NCBI GenBank assembly: GCA_030654805.1
Contig: JAURWR010000123.1
Span: 1 to 38,770 of the forward strand
Direction: 5' to 3'
Length of the DNA stretch: 38,770 bases
Source: Burkholderiaceae bacterium
GTDB lineage: Bacteria > Pseudomonadota > Gammaproteobacteria > Burkholderiales > Burkholderiaceae_C
A program made the translations under genes and the position numbers. Under the pieces are notes generated by a model that was not told where the DNA came from, did no database searches, and saw only the letters and a program-made list of their open reading frames with translations. The stretch's first letter is position 1, and each line of letters starts with the position of its first letter. Below, one piece after another: positions 25,225 through 33,869 of this stretch.

Positions 25225-25260
25225 AAAAATGGGATCCGGAGTAATTCGGATCCCATTTTT
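25225..25260. terminator. Perfect bidirectional intrinsic terminator
   Basis: AAAAATGGGATCCG and CGGATCCCATTTTT form a perfect 14-bp stem with loop GAGTAATT. T-runs follow on both strands (six Ts on the minus strand). It lies 7 bp beyond a copy of the tRNA-His 3' end, the place where a tRNA terminator would be expected. It separates the Lon-like gene's promoter region from the putative inserted module. Confidence 0.85.
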
Positions 25261-25267
25261 GAATGAT

Positions 25268-25284
25268 TTGGGGTGGCTGGTGGG
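25268..25284 (-). other. tRNA-His 3'-end copy, candidate attachment-site remnant
   Basis: TTGGGGTGGCTGGTGGG matches 31546-31562, the 3' end of tRNA-His including CCA, at 16 of 17 positions. The similarity stops there, so this is not a whole tRNA gene. Duplicated tRNA 3' ends are the usual scars of elements that integrate into tRNA genes. Chance identity to this tRNA end in a window of this size is small. Confidence 0.5.
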
Positions 25285-25440
25285 ACCCTTCTGATCAGGC
25301 GCCGCGCTGGGAAATTCTCTACGGGCTACGTCCTTCGCATCTTCTCCAGCGCATTTGATACCGCATCAAGGAGGTCAACGAACCAGACCAAAACCGACAC
25401 TTATCACAGCAGACCGTCAAAAAGTCGGCGTCCACCCCTA

Positions 25441-25484
25441 GCTCAATATTGAATCGGCGGGGGCTCAGATTTGAATCGGTGCCG
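25441..25484. repeat. Two adjacent 22-bp direct repeats, IS21-end-like
   Basis: GCTCAATATTGAATCGGCGG... (25441-25462) is followed directly by GCTCAGATTTGAATCGGTGC... (25463-25484), identical at 16 of 22 positions. A looser third copy may be GTCAAAAAGTCGGCGTCC around 25416-25433. Multiple terminal repeats of about 20 bp with a TTGAAxCGGCG core recall the ends of IS21-family elements. No istA or istB gene is present, so this would be a residual end only. Confidence 0.4.
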
Positions 25485-25507
25485 ACATCAAGTCGACCGG
25501 CCACACT

Positions 25508-27547
25508 TCATGCCGCGAAGCCGTTAGTCGATACATCAACGACCGAAGTCCCGGCCAGTGCAATATCGAATTTTTTCAGCTTGACGTAGAGCGTGCTCTT
25601 GGCAATTCCGAGTTCTCGTGCGACCGCTGTCATGTTGCCGTTCTGACGTTCGATCATCGAGATGATGGTGTCCTTTTCAACCTGCTCCAGGCGTTTCAAC
25701 TCACCGTCTTGCGACACCGAGGCCAGCCGCTGGGTCCCTGCGGGTTCGGCAAACCGGACTTCATGCGGCAACGACTCCTTGGTGATCACCGCGTCCGAAG
25801 ACATCAGCAAGGCTCGCTCGAGCACATTGCGCAATTCTCGGATGTTGCCCGGCCACGCATGGCGGCTCAGGCAATCCAGCGCTTCTGGATCCAACACCGG
25901 ACGAAAAACCGCATGTTGCTGCGACAGTTTGTCGAGCAGAAAGTCGGAGATGAGTTGGATGTCTTCGGCCCGTTCCCGCAGCGGCGGAATGTTGATCGAC
26001 GCGACCGCAATGCGATAGAACAGATCCATGCGGAAGCGGCCCTCGGAAACTTCCTTGCGCAAATCACGGTTCGTTGCCGCAACCAGCCGAAACGATACGT
26101 TTCGAGGCTTGTTCTCTCCGATTCGAAAGATGGCGCCGTCTTCCAGGACTCGCAGGAAGTGAGGTTGTAGGTCGATCGGCATTTCGCCGATTTCATCAAG
26201 GAACAGCGTGCCACCGCTGGCCGCTTCGATCTTGCCGATCATTCCGCCACGCCTCGCACCAGTGAACGATCCATCGGCGTAACCAAAAAGCTCGCTGGTC
26301 AGCAACTCGCGTGAGAACCCACCACAGTTCAGCGCAACGAACGGGGCTTCCCGGGCCGCGCTGGTTTCATGGATCGCTCGTGCGAACACATCCTTGCCCA
26401 CACCGGTTTCGCCGAGCAGCAAGAGCGGCACAGTCGACTTCGAAAGGCGCTGGGCGAACTCGATGACTTCGAGAAGCTTGGGGGCCTTGCCAATGACGCG
26501 CTCGAAGGCCTCATTCTTCAAGCAAGTTGGCTTGGTGCTGACCGTTTCGACGCTGCGCAGCGTCACCGCAGCACTGCGATTCGGAATCGTCAGGATCGAT
26601 CCCAGTTTCTGCCCGTTCTCGATGATCGGCTCCAGCCAATCACGGTTGATCCAGTCTGGCAGGTTTTCGGCAGCGGCACTCTTGAACGAAGTGGGGATCT
26701 TGAGCGTCGACAGGTTGATCGGCGAACTGGACTTGCCGGCTGCATTCAGTGCGCTGAGTGCAGCCTGGGCCTTGTCCGACACCTTGATCGGGTTGCCGCG
26801 GCGGTCCAGAAGAATCACGCCATCGTTGGTCGATCGGCCGAGGCGGGAAACGCAGAGTTCCAGCAGGCGGTAGCGCAACTCCATTTCACGCCGGGCAAGC
26901 CGACTCTCGATGCGACTGGCCGTGGTAACGACGAGTGCCAGACTGTGGCGGTTGTAAGTTGCGTTCAGCCCCGACACATCGATCGCGCCGAGAATGCTGT
27001 TGTTGTAAGGATCCCTGACCACCGTAGCCGAACAGGTCCAGCGCTTGATACCAGCGCAGTAATGTTCTGCCGAATGGATCTGGACCGGCTGCCCGATGGC
27101 CAGCGCCGTCCCGATGGCATTGGTGCCGACCGTCGCCTCGCTCCAACTGCTGCCCGGAATCATCCGGATTCGCTCCGCTGCGGCGGCAGAAGTGGCGGCA
27201 TCACCTTCGAGGTTAAGGATGATGCCGTCGTTCGTTGTCAACACCATCACGGTGCCCGTCTCGTCGAGGAACTGGCGAGCGTGCGCCATGACGGAAGTAC
27301 CAGCCGACAACAACTCATCGTGCTCGCCGAGAAGATTGTGCAGCGCGTCTTCAGGCAGTGCAGGTGGCGCCTTGTCACGACCAGGGTCGACCTGAGCACT
27401 GTGGCAGCGACGCCATGAGTCGTCGATCAACCGGCGTATCGCATCAGAGCCACACACCTCCCCACTCAGGAAACGCTCCCAAGTCGACATGATGTTCGTA
27501 TCGTCCTCAGGACGAGAAAAAATCTGACTTGGATGAGGACTACGCAT
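25508..27547 (-). CDS. Sigma-54-dependent activator, AcoR-type (GAF-AAA-Fis HTH)
   Basis: The product of 679 residues is an enhancer-binding protein. The N-terminal half has an AcoR-like GAF sensory region (about 75-225; [20 protein letters not shown]). The AAA+ domain shows Walker A GETGVGKD (379-386), the sigma-54 contact loop GSFTGA (426-431, a variant of GAFTGA), Walker B LFLDE (448-452) and [14 protein letters not shown]. The C-terminal Fis-type HTH reads [22 protein letters not shown]. The ATG at 27547 has GGAG upstream; Met20 is an alternative. It follows the thiolase gene on the same strand, and a good -24/-12 promoter lies before the ligase, so it probably activates ligase-thiolase transcription on sensing a small effector. 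Confidence 0.9.
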   Translation of the reverse strand: MRSPHPSQIFSRPEDDTNIMSTWERFLSGEVCGSDAIRRLIDDSWRRCHSAQVDPGRDKAPPALPEDALHNLLGEHDELLSAGTSVMAHARQFLDETGTVMVLTTNDGIILNLEGDAATSAAAAERIRMIPGSSWSEATVGTNAIGTALAIGQPVQIHSAEHYCAGIKRWTCSATVVRDPYNNSILGAIDVSGLNATYNRHSLALVVTTASRIESRLARREMELRYRLLELCVSRLGRSTNDGVILLDRRGNPIKVSDKAQAALSALNAAGKSSSPINLSTLKIPTSFKSAAAENLPDWINRDWLEPIIENGQKLGSILTIPNRSAAVTLRSVETVSTKPTCLKNEAFERVIGKAPKLLEVIEFAQRLSKSTVPLLLLGETGVGKDVFARAIHETSAAREAPFVALNCGGFSRELLTSELFGYADGSFTGARRGGMIGKIEAASGGTLFLDEIGEMPIDLQPHFLRVLEDGAIFRIGENKPRNVSFRLVAATNRDLRKEVSEGRFRMDLFYRIAVASINIPPLRERAEDIQLISDFLLDKLSQQHAVFRPVLDPEALDCLSRHAWPGNIRELRNVLERALLMSSDAVITKESLPHEVRFAEPAGTQRLASVSQDGELKRLEQVEKDTIISMIERQNGNMTAVARELGIAKSTLYVKLKKFDIALAGTSVVDVSTNGFAA

Positions 27548-27636
27548 ACCGGTCTCCGGAATACTCGTTAAGTCGGCGAATCGTGCAAGTCATTTCTGTA
27601 CACAGCGTTCGGAGCAGCCATCCGTGATGCAAAAAA

Positions 27637-27648
27637 CCGTCCGGACGG
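27637..27648. promoter_or_regulatory. Palindrome upstream of the activator gene, possible operator
   Basis: CCGTCCGGACGG is a perfect 12-bp palindrome 90 bp upstream of the activator start, next to a run of six As. It could be an autoregulatory site, but GC-rich palindromes of this length arise easily. The rest of the 319-bp gap shows no gene. Confidence 0.25.
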
Positions 27649-27783
27649 ACAATCCGCACGCGGTGCGGCAACGAAATCGCTCCAAACCGAAGCAAAAATC
27701 CGGCTTTTTGAGGCGGGAGGACAAATGTAAGCGTCAACAGCGAGTCGTCAACCGAGGAAATTCCCTCGAAGAAGAGACAAACT

Positions 27784-27810
27784 GCGCACCGGTTCAGGGA
27801 ACCGGTGCGC
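27784..27810. terminator. 12-bp perfect hairpin after the thiolase gene
   Basis: GCGCACCGGTTC and GAACCGGTGCGC pair perfectly around an AGG loop, 57 bp after the thiolase stop. On the minus strand the following bases are AGTTTGTCTC, a poor T-run. It may end ligase-thiolase transcription partly, so that the activator is expressed mainly from its own promoter. Confidence 0.55.
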
Positions 27811-27866
27811 GGGCCTAACACGCCGTTGTACGCCGTTGTGCAGGCGATCGACTACCCAACAAGATA

Positions 27867-29036
27867 TCAGCGGACGCGCTCCAGAATGCTGACGTAGTTG
27901 GCGACCCCGGCCCCACCCATGTTGAAGATGCCGCCCAACGTGGCGTTCTTGACGCTGATTTCTGGCGGTAGTTCGCCGTTCAACTGCATCGCGGTCATGA
28001 CGTGCATCGACACCCCGGTGGCACCCACCGGGTGGCCCTTCGCTTTCAAGCCGCCTGACGCGTTGATGGGGAACTTGCCACCCACCTGCGTCCAACCCTC
28101 GCGGATGGCGACGGCCCCCTGTCCCTCAGGGACCAACCCCATGGCCTCGTACTCGATCAGTTCGGCGATCGTGAAGCAGTCATGAGTTTCAACGAATGAC
28201 AGATCGCTCAGTTGCAGCCGGGCCGAATCAAGTGCCTTGCGCCAGGCCAACGCACAGCCTTCCAATTTGAGGATGTCGCGCCGCGACATCGGCAGGTAAT
28301 CCTGCACATGCGCCAGACCGCGGATGGACACGGCCCGGCCCATCGTGGCCGCCGTATCCGCGTCGGCGAGCACTACCGCAGCGGCGCCATCGGACACTGG
28401 AGAGCAGTCGGTACGCTTCAGCGGGCCGGCGACAAATGGATTTTTTTCGCTGACTTGGCGGCAGAAGTCGAAGCCCAGGTCCTTGCGGAAGTGCGCGTAG
28501 GGGTTGAACGATCCATTGCGGTGACTCTTGGCCGCGATCATGGCCAGCGCATCGGACTGATCGCCGTACTTCTCGAAATACGCGGTCGCGATCTGCCCAA
28601 ACAACCCGGCAAAACCACCCTGAATGCCACTTTCCTCGCGCAGGTATGACGCGCGCAGGAGGTTGGCGCCGACCTCGGGTCCGGGAGTTGGGGTCATCTG
28701 CTCGACGCCCACAGCCAGAACAATGCGGGCACGCTTGGCCTCGATCGCCTTGACTCCCTGATGAATCGCCGCGGAGCCCGTGGCGCACGCATTCTCGACC
28801 CGGGTGGCCGGCTTGAACCGCAAGGCATCGTTGGCCTGCAGTACCAGCGAAGCGGTGAAATCCTGCTTCGAGAAGCCCGCGTTGAAATGCCCGAGATAGA
28901 TCTCGTCCACGTCAGCGGCTGCCACGCCAGCGGACTCGAGTGCGCCGTTGACCGCCTTGACGATCAGACTCTCGACGCTTTCGTTGTCAAATTTTCCAAA
29001 TGGGGTTTGAGCCCATCCGACGATAGATACGGTCAT
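27867..29036 (-). CDS. Thiolase family protein (SCP2-type acetyl-CoA acyltransferase)
   Basis: The 389-residue thiolase has the nucleophile Cys84 in ENACATGS, His285 and Cys287 in THDCFTIAE, and His335 in GGLKAKGHPVGATG. It starts MTVSIVGWAQTPFGKF, typical of the SCPx/SCP2-like thiolases of bacterial beta-oxidation-type pathways, rather than PhaA/AtoB biosynthetic thiolases. It is expected to cleave a 3-oxoacyl-CoA with CoA. It lies 42 bp downstream of the acyl-CoA ligase gene on the same strand, so the two could activate an acid and shorten its CoA ester. Dehydrogenase and hydratase genes for the middle steps are absent here. Confidence 0.87.
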   Translation of the reverse strand: MTVSIVGWAQTPFGKFDNESVESLIVKAVNGALESAGVAAADVDEIYLGHFNAGFSKQDFTASLVLQANDALRFKPATRVENACATGSAAIHQGVKAIEAKRARIVLAVGVEQMTPTPGPEVGANLLRASYLREESGIQGGFAGLFGQIATAYFEKYGDQSDALAMIAAKSHRNGSFNPYAHFRKDLGFDFCRQVSEKNPFVAGPLKRTDCSPVSDGAAAVVLADADTAATMGRAVSIRGLAHVQDYLPMSRRDILKLEGCALAWRKALDSARLQLSDLSFVETHDCFTIAELIEYEAMGLVPEGQGAVAIREGWTQVGGKFPINASGGLKAKGHPVGATGVSMHVMTAMQLNGELPPEISVKNATLGGIFNMGGAGVANYVSILERVR

Positions 29037-29078
29037 GACATTCGTCCTGTGATTGATGTAATCGTGAGCCGAGCAGGC

Positions 29079-30578
29079 TCAAAGCATTTTTCGTAATTCG
29101 TTCTTCAGCACCTTGCCGTAGCTGCTGGTCGGCAACTCATCGAGAAAACGGTACTCTTTGGGTCGCTTGAAACGGGCGATGTATTCCAGGCAGTGCGCAT
29201 CCAGATCCGCAGCCGTCACGGCAGCCCCTGGTGCGCGAACCACGAAGGCAATCACGACTTCACCCCACTCGGGATCCGGACGACCCACCACTGCCGTCTT
29301 GGCCACGCCGGCATGGGTCAGCAAGGCCTCTTCCACCTCACGTGGATAAATATTGCTTCCACCACTGATGACAACGTCCTTGGACCGATCACGCAGGGTC
29401 AGGCAGCCACGTTCGTCGAACGAACCCATGTCGCCGGTGTGCAGCCAGCCGCCCAGCAGGGTCTGAGCGGTCGCGGTCGGATTGCGCCAGTAGCCGTTCA
29501 TCACCACATCGCCACGGCAGACGATCTCGCCCACCGCTCCAGCGGCAACGGCCGCGCCGTCCGGCCCGATGACGCGCACCTCGACACCGCTGCGGGGCCA
29601 GCCCACCGACCCCAGGATCGCATCGTCGTCGGTCGCATGGGCCGCACGGTCCAGCCCGGTGATCGTCATCGGCGACTCTCCCTGACCATAAATCTGTGCA
29701 AAGACCGGCCCGAGTGCCTCCGTTGATTTGCGAAGCTCATCCACATACATCGGGCCACCACCGTAGACGATGCAGCGCAGATTCTTTGGCGCTGGCCGAT
29801 GCCCGGCCTCGACCGTGAGCCGCAAGCGCTGAACCATCGTCGGCGCCAGAAACGATCCGCAGGACGGGTGCTGGTCGCACAGATCCAGGAACTCCACCGG
29901 ATCGAACCCACCCGACGCCGGCACGACCTGCCGCGCCCCGCGCGCGACCGACGGCAGGATGTACAAGCCCGAGCCGTGCGACATCGGTGCCACATGAATC
30001 TGGCTCGCGTTCTCGGACATCGCTTCGATGTCGGCGAGGTGAGCCGTCTCCATCGCGAGCAGGTTGCGGTGCGACAGCATCGCTCCCTTTGAGCGTCCCG
30101 TCGTACCGCTTGTATAGAACAACCAGGCGAGTGCCTGCGGATCGACCGTCTGCGGAGAGAGGGGTTCATTCGCCAGCATCGCCTCGTAATCCGCCTCGCC
30201 GATGGCAACGATGCGGCCGGGATAGGCCGCAGCAGTGCGTTGCAACCCTGGCAGCAGATTCGGCGACACGAAGACCAGCGACACCTCGGCATCCTCGAGG
30301 ATCTGCGCCACTTCCTTGTCGTGCAGCTTGTAGTTGATTGGAACGATGACCGCTTCGGCCGCCCAGGCCCCGAACATCAGTTCGACGTATTCAGGGCGGT
30401 TCTCGCTGACCAGCGCGATGCGCTCACCGACACCACAACGCTGCCGAATACCGGCAGCCAGCCCCAGGGCACGCGACCTCAGTTCGCGCCAGGTCAGCAC
30501 CTGTTCGAGGCCATGAAAGACCGCCCCGTGATCGGGGTAGCGGGTGGCGGTCTGGTCCAGCAGGGAAAAGAGATTCAT
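29079..30578 (-). CDS. AMP-dependent acyl-CoA ligase
   Basis: This 499-residue ANL enzyme activates a carboxylic acid with ATP and CoA. The phosphate loop is YTSGTTGRSKG (155-165), the adenylate region includes IYGQGESPMT, GWLHTGDMGSFDE is the hinge-side motif, and Lys489 in SSYGKVLKNELR is the catalytic lysine. Length and motifs fit class I fatty- or aromatic-acid CoA ligases; the exact acid is not evident. The ATG at 30578 lies about 160 nt downstream of the predicted sigma-54 transcription start. The leader between them can fold into hairpins ending in a T6 tract. Confidence 0.88.
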   Translation of the reverse strand: MNLFSLLDQTATRYPDHGAVFHGLEQVLTWRELRSRALGLAAGIRQRCGVGERIALVSENRPEYVELMFGAWAAEAVIVPINYKLHDKEVAQILEDAEVSLVFVSPNLLPGLQRTAAAYPGRIVAIGEADYEAMLANEPLSPQTVDPQALAWLFYTSGTTGRSKGAMLSHRNLLAMETAHLADIEAMSENASQIHVAPMSHGSGLYILPSVARGARQVVPASGGFDPVEFLDLCDQHPSCGSFLAPTMVQRLRLTVEAGHRPAPKNLRCIVYGGGPMYVDELRKSTEALGPVFAQIYGQGESPMTITGLDRAAHATDDDAILGSVGWPRSGVEVRVIGPDGAAVAAGAVGEIVCRGDVVMNGYWRNPTATAQTLLGGWLHTGDMGSFDERGCLTLRDRSKDVVISGGSNIYPREVEEALLTHAGVAKTAVVGRPDPEWGEVVIAFVVRAPGAAVTAADLDAHCLEYIARFKRPKEYRFLDELPTSSYGKVLKNELRKML

Positions 30579-30622
30579 TCAGAGGCATCCATGGCGGCCT
30601 GTCACTCGGCCGGCGAGAAATG

Positions 30623-30668
30623 AAAAAAGCACGAGAACCGACTCGCAGGGCTCTATCAAGCAGAGCCC
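30623..30668 (-). promoter_or_regulatory. Possible attenuator in the ligase leader
   Basis: On the minus strand GGGCTCT pairs with AGAGCCC (30668-30648, 7 bp). GCGAG pairs with CTCGT (30646-30631, 5 bp with one G-T), followed by GC and TTTTTT (30628-30623). The second stem is weak, so termination would be partial. The structures lie between the sigma-54 start and the ligase ATG. Confidence 0.3.
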
Positions 30669-30747
30669 ATCGACGAGTCACAGGAAATCATCGCTCGGCA
30701 GTGAAGACGATGTTAGGAAACATCGCCAATTTTGCATTTTGAATTAC

Positions 30748-30762
30748 GCAACGCCTGTGCCA
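30748..30762 (-). promoter_or_regulatory. Sigma-54 promoter (-24/-12) of the ligase-thiolase unit
   Basis: Read on the minus strand, TGGCAC-AGGCG-TTGC matches the sigma-54 consensus TGGCAC-N5-TTGC without mismatch. Transcription would start near 30736. The activator gene in the same module supplies the matching enhancer-binding protein. A 12-bp near-palindrome TTCGATTTCGAA lies at 30775-30786 but is too close to be a normal enhancer site. Confidence 0.82.
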
Positions 30763-30840
30763 CTGACCAAGAACTTCGATTTCGAACCTTATGTCTCTGA
30801 TTTATACCAACATATTAGGTTCTGATCGCCAGCTTCACGG

Positions 30841-31335
30841 TCACCCGACCACACCGATATTCGGTCGGAGCCCGGCCGGTCGATCGGAAACCGGACTCTT
30901 GCTAATCAAGAACAATGTTGCCCGCAGCGCATTTATTGACGCGTGACCGACAGACTGCACATCAAAAAACCCGGTGGCAACAACATGCGCTTGTTCCGTC
31001 ATCGAAAACAGCCATGCGCCGTTGAGTTCAACGAAGGATGGGCCGGCATTGTCCAGACGTGATACATCCGCTCGAAGCTCGCTGGCACTGAAGCTATACG
31101 CTGCGATGGAATACGCATTTGCCCAATCGCCTTGTGGTGCCGACATTGCCGACAGCACACCCGAAAAGGGAATAGGCAGGCTTTGTTCGTCGGCTGTAGC
31201 CCGCGCATCAGCCTGATGCCGCATGAACGTCGTCTGCTGGTCAAGCTCGAGCGTTCCGAACGAGGCCGACACAAAGCCAGCATTGGCGGACAGACACGAG
31301 AAAGTGCCAATCAAGGAAAGCAAGGTGCGGCGCAT
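30841..31335 (-). CDS. Hypothetical secreted protein, possibly truncated
   Basis: The 164-residue ORF starts MRRTLLSLIGTFSCLSANAGFVSASFGTLE, a signal peptide with likely cleavage near ANA-G. The rest shows alternating beta-type segments (AYSIAAYSFSASELRADVS, VVATGFFDVQSVGHASINALRATLFLIS) and ends without a recognisable anchor. It resembles the globular part of PEP-CTERM-type exported proteins but lacks the sorting tail. A longer frame to 31683 runs through tRNA-His and is rejected. It lies next to the tRNA, inside the putative inserted module. Confidence 0.5.
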   Translation of the reverse strand: MRRTLLSLIGTFSCLSANAGFVSASFGTLELDQQTTFMRHQADARATADEQSLPIPFSGVLSAMSAPQGDWANAYSIAAYSFSASELRADVSRLDNAGPSFVELNGAWLFSMTEQAHVVATGFFDVQSVGHASINALRATLFLISKSPVSDRPAGLRPNIGVVG

Positions 31336-31456
31336 TAGAGGCCCAATGTGGTCGTCGGGCTCTGTTGCCCCGGAAATGGCATGTTGATGCTGCCCTGTTT
31401 TTCGCTGGCCGTCGCCACTCAAGTGCAGTGAAATGGGGCCGCAGTCTTTGCCAGAC

Positions 31457-31476
31457 TTGCCTACAGATTGCCTACA
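31457..31476. repeat. Tandem TTGCCTACA repeats next to tRNA-His
   Basis: TTGCCTACA occurs at 31457-31465 and 31468-31476, an 11-bp period, about one helical turn. Short direct repeats like this beside a tRNA 3' end are typical of arm-type sites bound by tyrosine integrases. They lie on the element side of the candidate attachment site. Confidence 0.45.
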
Positions 31477-31492
31477 AGCAACAGAAAAGCAA

Positions 31493-31533
31493 AAAGCCGG
31501 AAGCACCTTTGTTAGTGGATGCTTACCGGCTTT
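31493..31533 (-). terminator. Terminator of tRNA-His
   Basis: AAAGCCGG (31493-31500) pairs with CCGGCTTT (31526-31533), with further pairing of AGCA and TGCT inside. On the minus strand the stem is followed by TTTTTGCTTTT. It lies 13 bp beyond the tRNA-His 3' end. Confidence 0.7.
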
Positions 31534-31546
31534 CGCTTGTATTACT

Positions 31547-31623
31547 TGGGGTGGCTGATGGGGCTCGAACCCACGACAACAGGAATCACAATCCTGGACT
31601 CTACCAACTGAGCTACAGCCACC
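31547..31623 (-). tRNA. tRNA-His (GTG anticodon)
   Basis: The minus strand reads GGTGGCTGTAGCTCAGTTGG... and ends ...TCAGCCACCCCA. The anticodon stem CAGGA/TCCTG encloses loop TTGTGAT with anticodon GTG. T-arm GGGTTCGAGCCCC is present, the extra 5' G of tRNA-His is encoded, and CCA is encoded. This gene is the likely integration target for the module on its 3' side. Confidence 0.96.
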
Positions 31624-31679
31624 GCAGCTTCCGATTATAGGCGAAGGTCTCATCGGGGCCGCGCCCCGATAAACCGAAA

Positions 31680-33608
31680 TCAACGGCTTTCAGCTGGCTC
31701 AGCACGCGCGGCCTGAGCGGCCAGCTTGTCGTTGACGCTGACCTTGAGGCGGGTCTTCAGCGCGGCGTAGTAGGCCTGTGTTTCTGCCTCACCCCAGGCG
31801 CCAACGTACTGACTGCGCGCGCGGGCCGGATCGGCGGCCACCGGATCGCGCCCGATCACTTTCTGGATCTTCGCGACGAGATATCCCTTCGGGCCGAGAT
31901 CGATGCCGACGACTGCGGGCAAGGCCTTCGGATTGGCGCCGAGCACAGCGTCGATCGTCGGCTCGCCGAGATCCTGCATCTGCATCCGAGACACCAGCCG
32001 TGACTCGATGCCCAGCTCCGTTTGCGGCGCCTGTTTCAGTGCCGCCAGTCGGGCTTCGCCTTCTTTCTTGGCCAGAGCGGCAGCCTGCACCAGCACGAGT
32101 CGGGCGCGGACCTTGTCTTTGACGTCGGCCAGCGGCAGCGCATGGGCGGCGTCGTACTGCAACACGCGGCCCGAGACCAGCTGGCTCGGCCCGGTTTCAA
32201 CTGCGTCGGTGTTTCGCTTGTTGCGCAGCGCATCGTCGGAAAACAGCGCATCGAGGAATTTCGGCGACGCCAGCGGGCCTTTAGCACCAGACGCTGGCTT
32301 GCGGGTGACGCCGGGCGTGGTCTTCAATTCAAGCTTGAACTTGTCGATCACGGGCTTCAGGCTGTCGGCCTGCTCGTAGACGAGATTGGTGAATTCGGCT
32401 GCGGCTTCGGAGAACTTGGCCTGGGCCAACTGCTGGCGAACCTCGGCCTCGATTTCCGGGCGCACCGCTTCAAAGCTGCGCTTCTCGCCTCCGCGCTTGT
32501 CGGTCACGCGGATGATGTGGAAGCCGAAATCGCTCTCGACGACCCCGCTGGTCTCACCCACCTTCAGGCTGTAGGCCGCATCCTCGAACGGCTTGACCAT
32601 CGCACCGCGCCCGAAGAAGTCGAGGTCGCCACCCTTGGCCGCAGAACCCGGGTCCTGCGAGTTTTTTCGGGCCAGTTCGGCGAAAGCGTCGGGTGCCTTC
32701 TGGACCTCGGCCAGCATCGCCTCCGCCTTGGCTTTTGCCTTGGCGCGCTCGACTGCAGCAAGCGACTTGTCTGCCGCGATCAGGATGTGGCTGGCTCGCC
32801 GCTCCTCGGGAGTTGAATAGCGCGCGGCGTTCTCTTCGTAGTACTTGTGCAGATCCTCGTCGTTGATCGACACCTGCTGCTTCATCGCGTCGAGGTCGAG
32901 CACCACGTACTCGATGCTCGCCTGCTCAGGAGCCTGAAACTGCTGCGCGTTGGCCGGATCCTTGTAGTACTGCTCGATGTCGGCGACCGATGGGTTGACC
33001 TGCGAGGCGTAACTTGCCGCGTCGAAGCGTTGCAGGAACACCTCGCGCTGCTGAAAGAACGAATCGACCGCGTGATCTGAGGCAAACACAGACGCAAAGC
33101 CGGTGCCCGATACACCGAGCAAGACCTGCTGCACCGAGAGTTCCTGACGCAGGCGGCGTGCGAACATCTCGCTGGACATGCCCTGTGCGGCCAGCAGGTC
33201 CTTGTTGACGCTGCCGTCGGCGTTGCGAATCGACGCAAATTGCGGATCGGTGCTGAAGAGGCGCTGCAGGCGATCGTCGGTGGTCGACAGATGCAGCTTG
33301 TCGGCTGCAACGAGCATCACGCGGTCGCGGATCAGCTTGTCGAGCGACTGCTGCTTGAGCTGCGGGCTGTCGAGCAATTTCGGATCGGCCGTGGGATTCT
33401 GCCGACGGACGCGCTCGACCTGCTCCCGGTGCGCAAAGTCCCATTCGGCTTGCGTGATGGACTGCCCGTCAACTTGCGCGACGGACTGGTTCGCGCCTTC
33501 ATCCATGCTGCGGTAGCCCTGCACACCCAGGAATCCGAAGGACGGAATGATGAGGACAGCCAGAATGATCTGGAAAACACGCATGTACTTGCGGAAGAAT
33601 TCAAACAT
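31680..33608 (-). CDS. ppiD: Periplasmic folding chaperone PpiD-like (SurA_N / parvulin)
   Basis: The 642-residue protein is anchored by one N-terminal inner-membrane helix (about 10-32, [21 protein letters not shown]) with the rest in the periplasm. A SurA_N-type chaperone domain follows, then a parvulin-type segment (about 265-370; [68 protein letters not shown]), then a C-terminal helical region. PpiD helps newly exported outer-membrane proteins leave the Sec channel. ATG 33608 ([13 protein letters not shown]) is the family start; a longer frame to 33719 is unconserved. The hupB - tRNA-Val - ppiD order is common in related bacteria. Confidence 0.93.
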   Translation of the reverse strand: MFEFFRKYMRVFQIILAVLIIPSFGFLGVQGYRSMDEGANQSVAQVDGQSITQAEWDFAHREQVERVRRQNPTADPKLLDSPQLKQQSLDKLIRDRVMLVAADKLHLSTTDDRLQRLFSTDPQFASIRNADGSVNKDLLAAQGMSSEMFARRLRQELSVQQVLLGVSGTGFASVFASDHAVDSFFQQREVFLQRFDAASYASQVNPSVADIEQYYKDPANAQQFQAPEQASIEYVVLDLDAMKQQVSINDEDLHKYYEENAARYSTPEERRASHILIAADKSLAAVERAKAKAKAEAMLAEVQKAPDAFAELARKNSQDPGSAAKGGDLDFFGRGAMVKPFEDAAYSLKVGETSGVVESDFGFHIIRVTDKRGGEKRSFEAVRPEIEAEVRQQLAQAKFSEAAAEFTNLVYEQADSLKPVIDKFKLELKTTPGVTRKPASGAKGPLASPKFLDALFSDDALRNKRNTDAVETGPSQLVSGRVLQYDAAHALPLADVKDKVRARLVLVQAAALAKKEGEARLAALKQAPQTELGIESRLVSRMQMQDLGEPTIDAVLGANPKALPAVVGIDLGPKGYLVAKIQKVIGRDPVAADPARARSQYVGAWGEAETQAYYAALKTRLKVSVNDKLAAQAARAEPAESR

Positions 33609-33781
33609 CGAGGTGTCCGTGTGTAAGTGTGTGCCGTCAAGGTTCGGCGCAAAAACAATGCGCCGGAAAAACACGCTTCCTGAACGCGACAAAGGCGAAC
33701 CATGGTTCGCCTTTGTCAACTAGCAATTCAAGATTTTATCCGTGATACCAGCGCTGGTCTCAGACATCCAAGCACTGCGGA

Positions 33782-33857
33782 TGGTGGGTGCTGAGGGGCT
33801 CGAACCCCCGACCTACGCCTTGTAAGGGCGCCGCTCTACCAACTGAGCTAAGCACCC
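33782..33857 (-). tRNA. tRNA-Val (TAC anticodon)
   Basis: The minus strand reads GGGTGCTTAGCTCAGTTGGT... and ends ...CTCAGCACCCACCA. The loop CTTACAA carries anticodon TAC (Val, GTA codons). T-arm GGGGGTTCGAGCCCC is intact and CCA is encoded. It lies 12 bp after the hupB stop and may be co-transcribed with it. Confidence 0.96.
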
Positions 33858-33869
33858 GCAATGTGCTGA

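Larger units (their letters stand above)
25268..31562. mobile_element. Candidate tRNA-His-inserted module without integrase
   Basis: The interval is bounded by direct repeats of the tRNA-His 3' end (25268-25284 and 31546-31562). The right, intact end belongs to the functional tRNA. The region next to it contains tandem TTGCCTACA repeats like integrase arm sites, and the left end has IS21-end-like repeats. Cargo is a sigma-54 activator, thiolase, acyl-CoA ligase and a secreted protein. Intergenic stretches look more AT-rich than in neighbouring genes. No integrase or transposase remains, so this would be an old, decayed insertion. Confidence 0.4.

Noticed and set aside
22535-25302. Exact 15-bp repeat CTTCTGATCAGGCGC at 22535-22549 and 25288-25302 flanking the Lon-like gene
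   Set aside because: About one exact 15-mer pair is expected by chance in a window of this size, and nothing else supports an insertion boundary.
31365-31640. Plus-strand ORF across tRNA-His
   Set aside because: It reads through the tRNA gene and its terminator and has no independent support.
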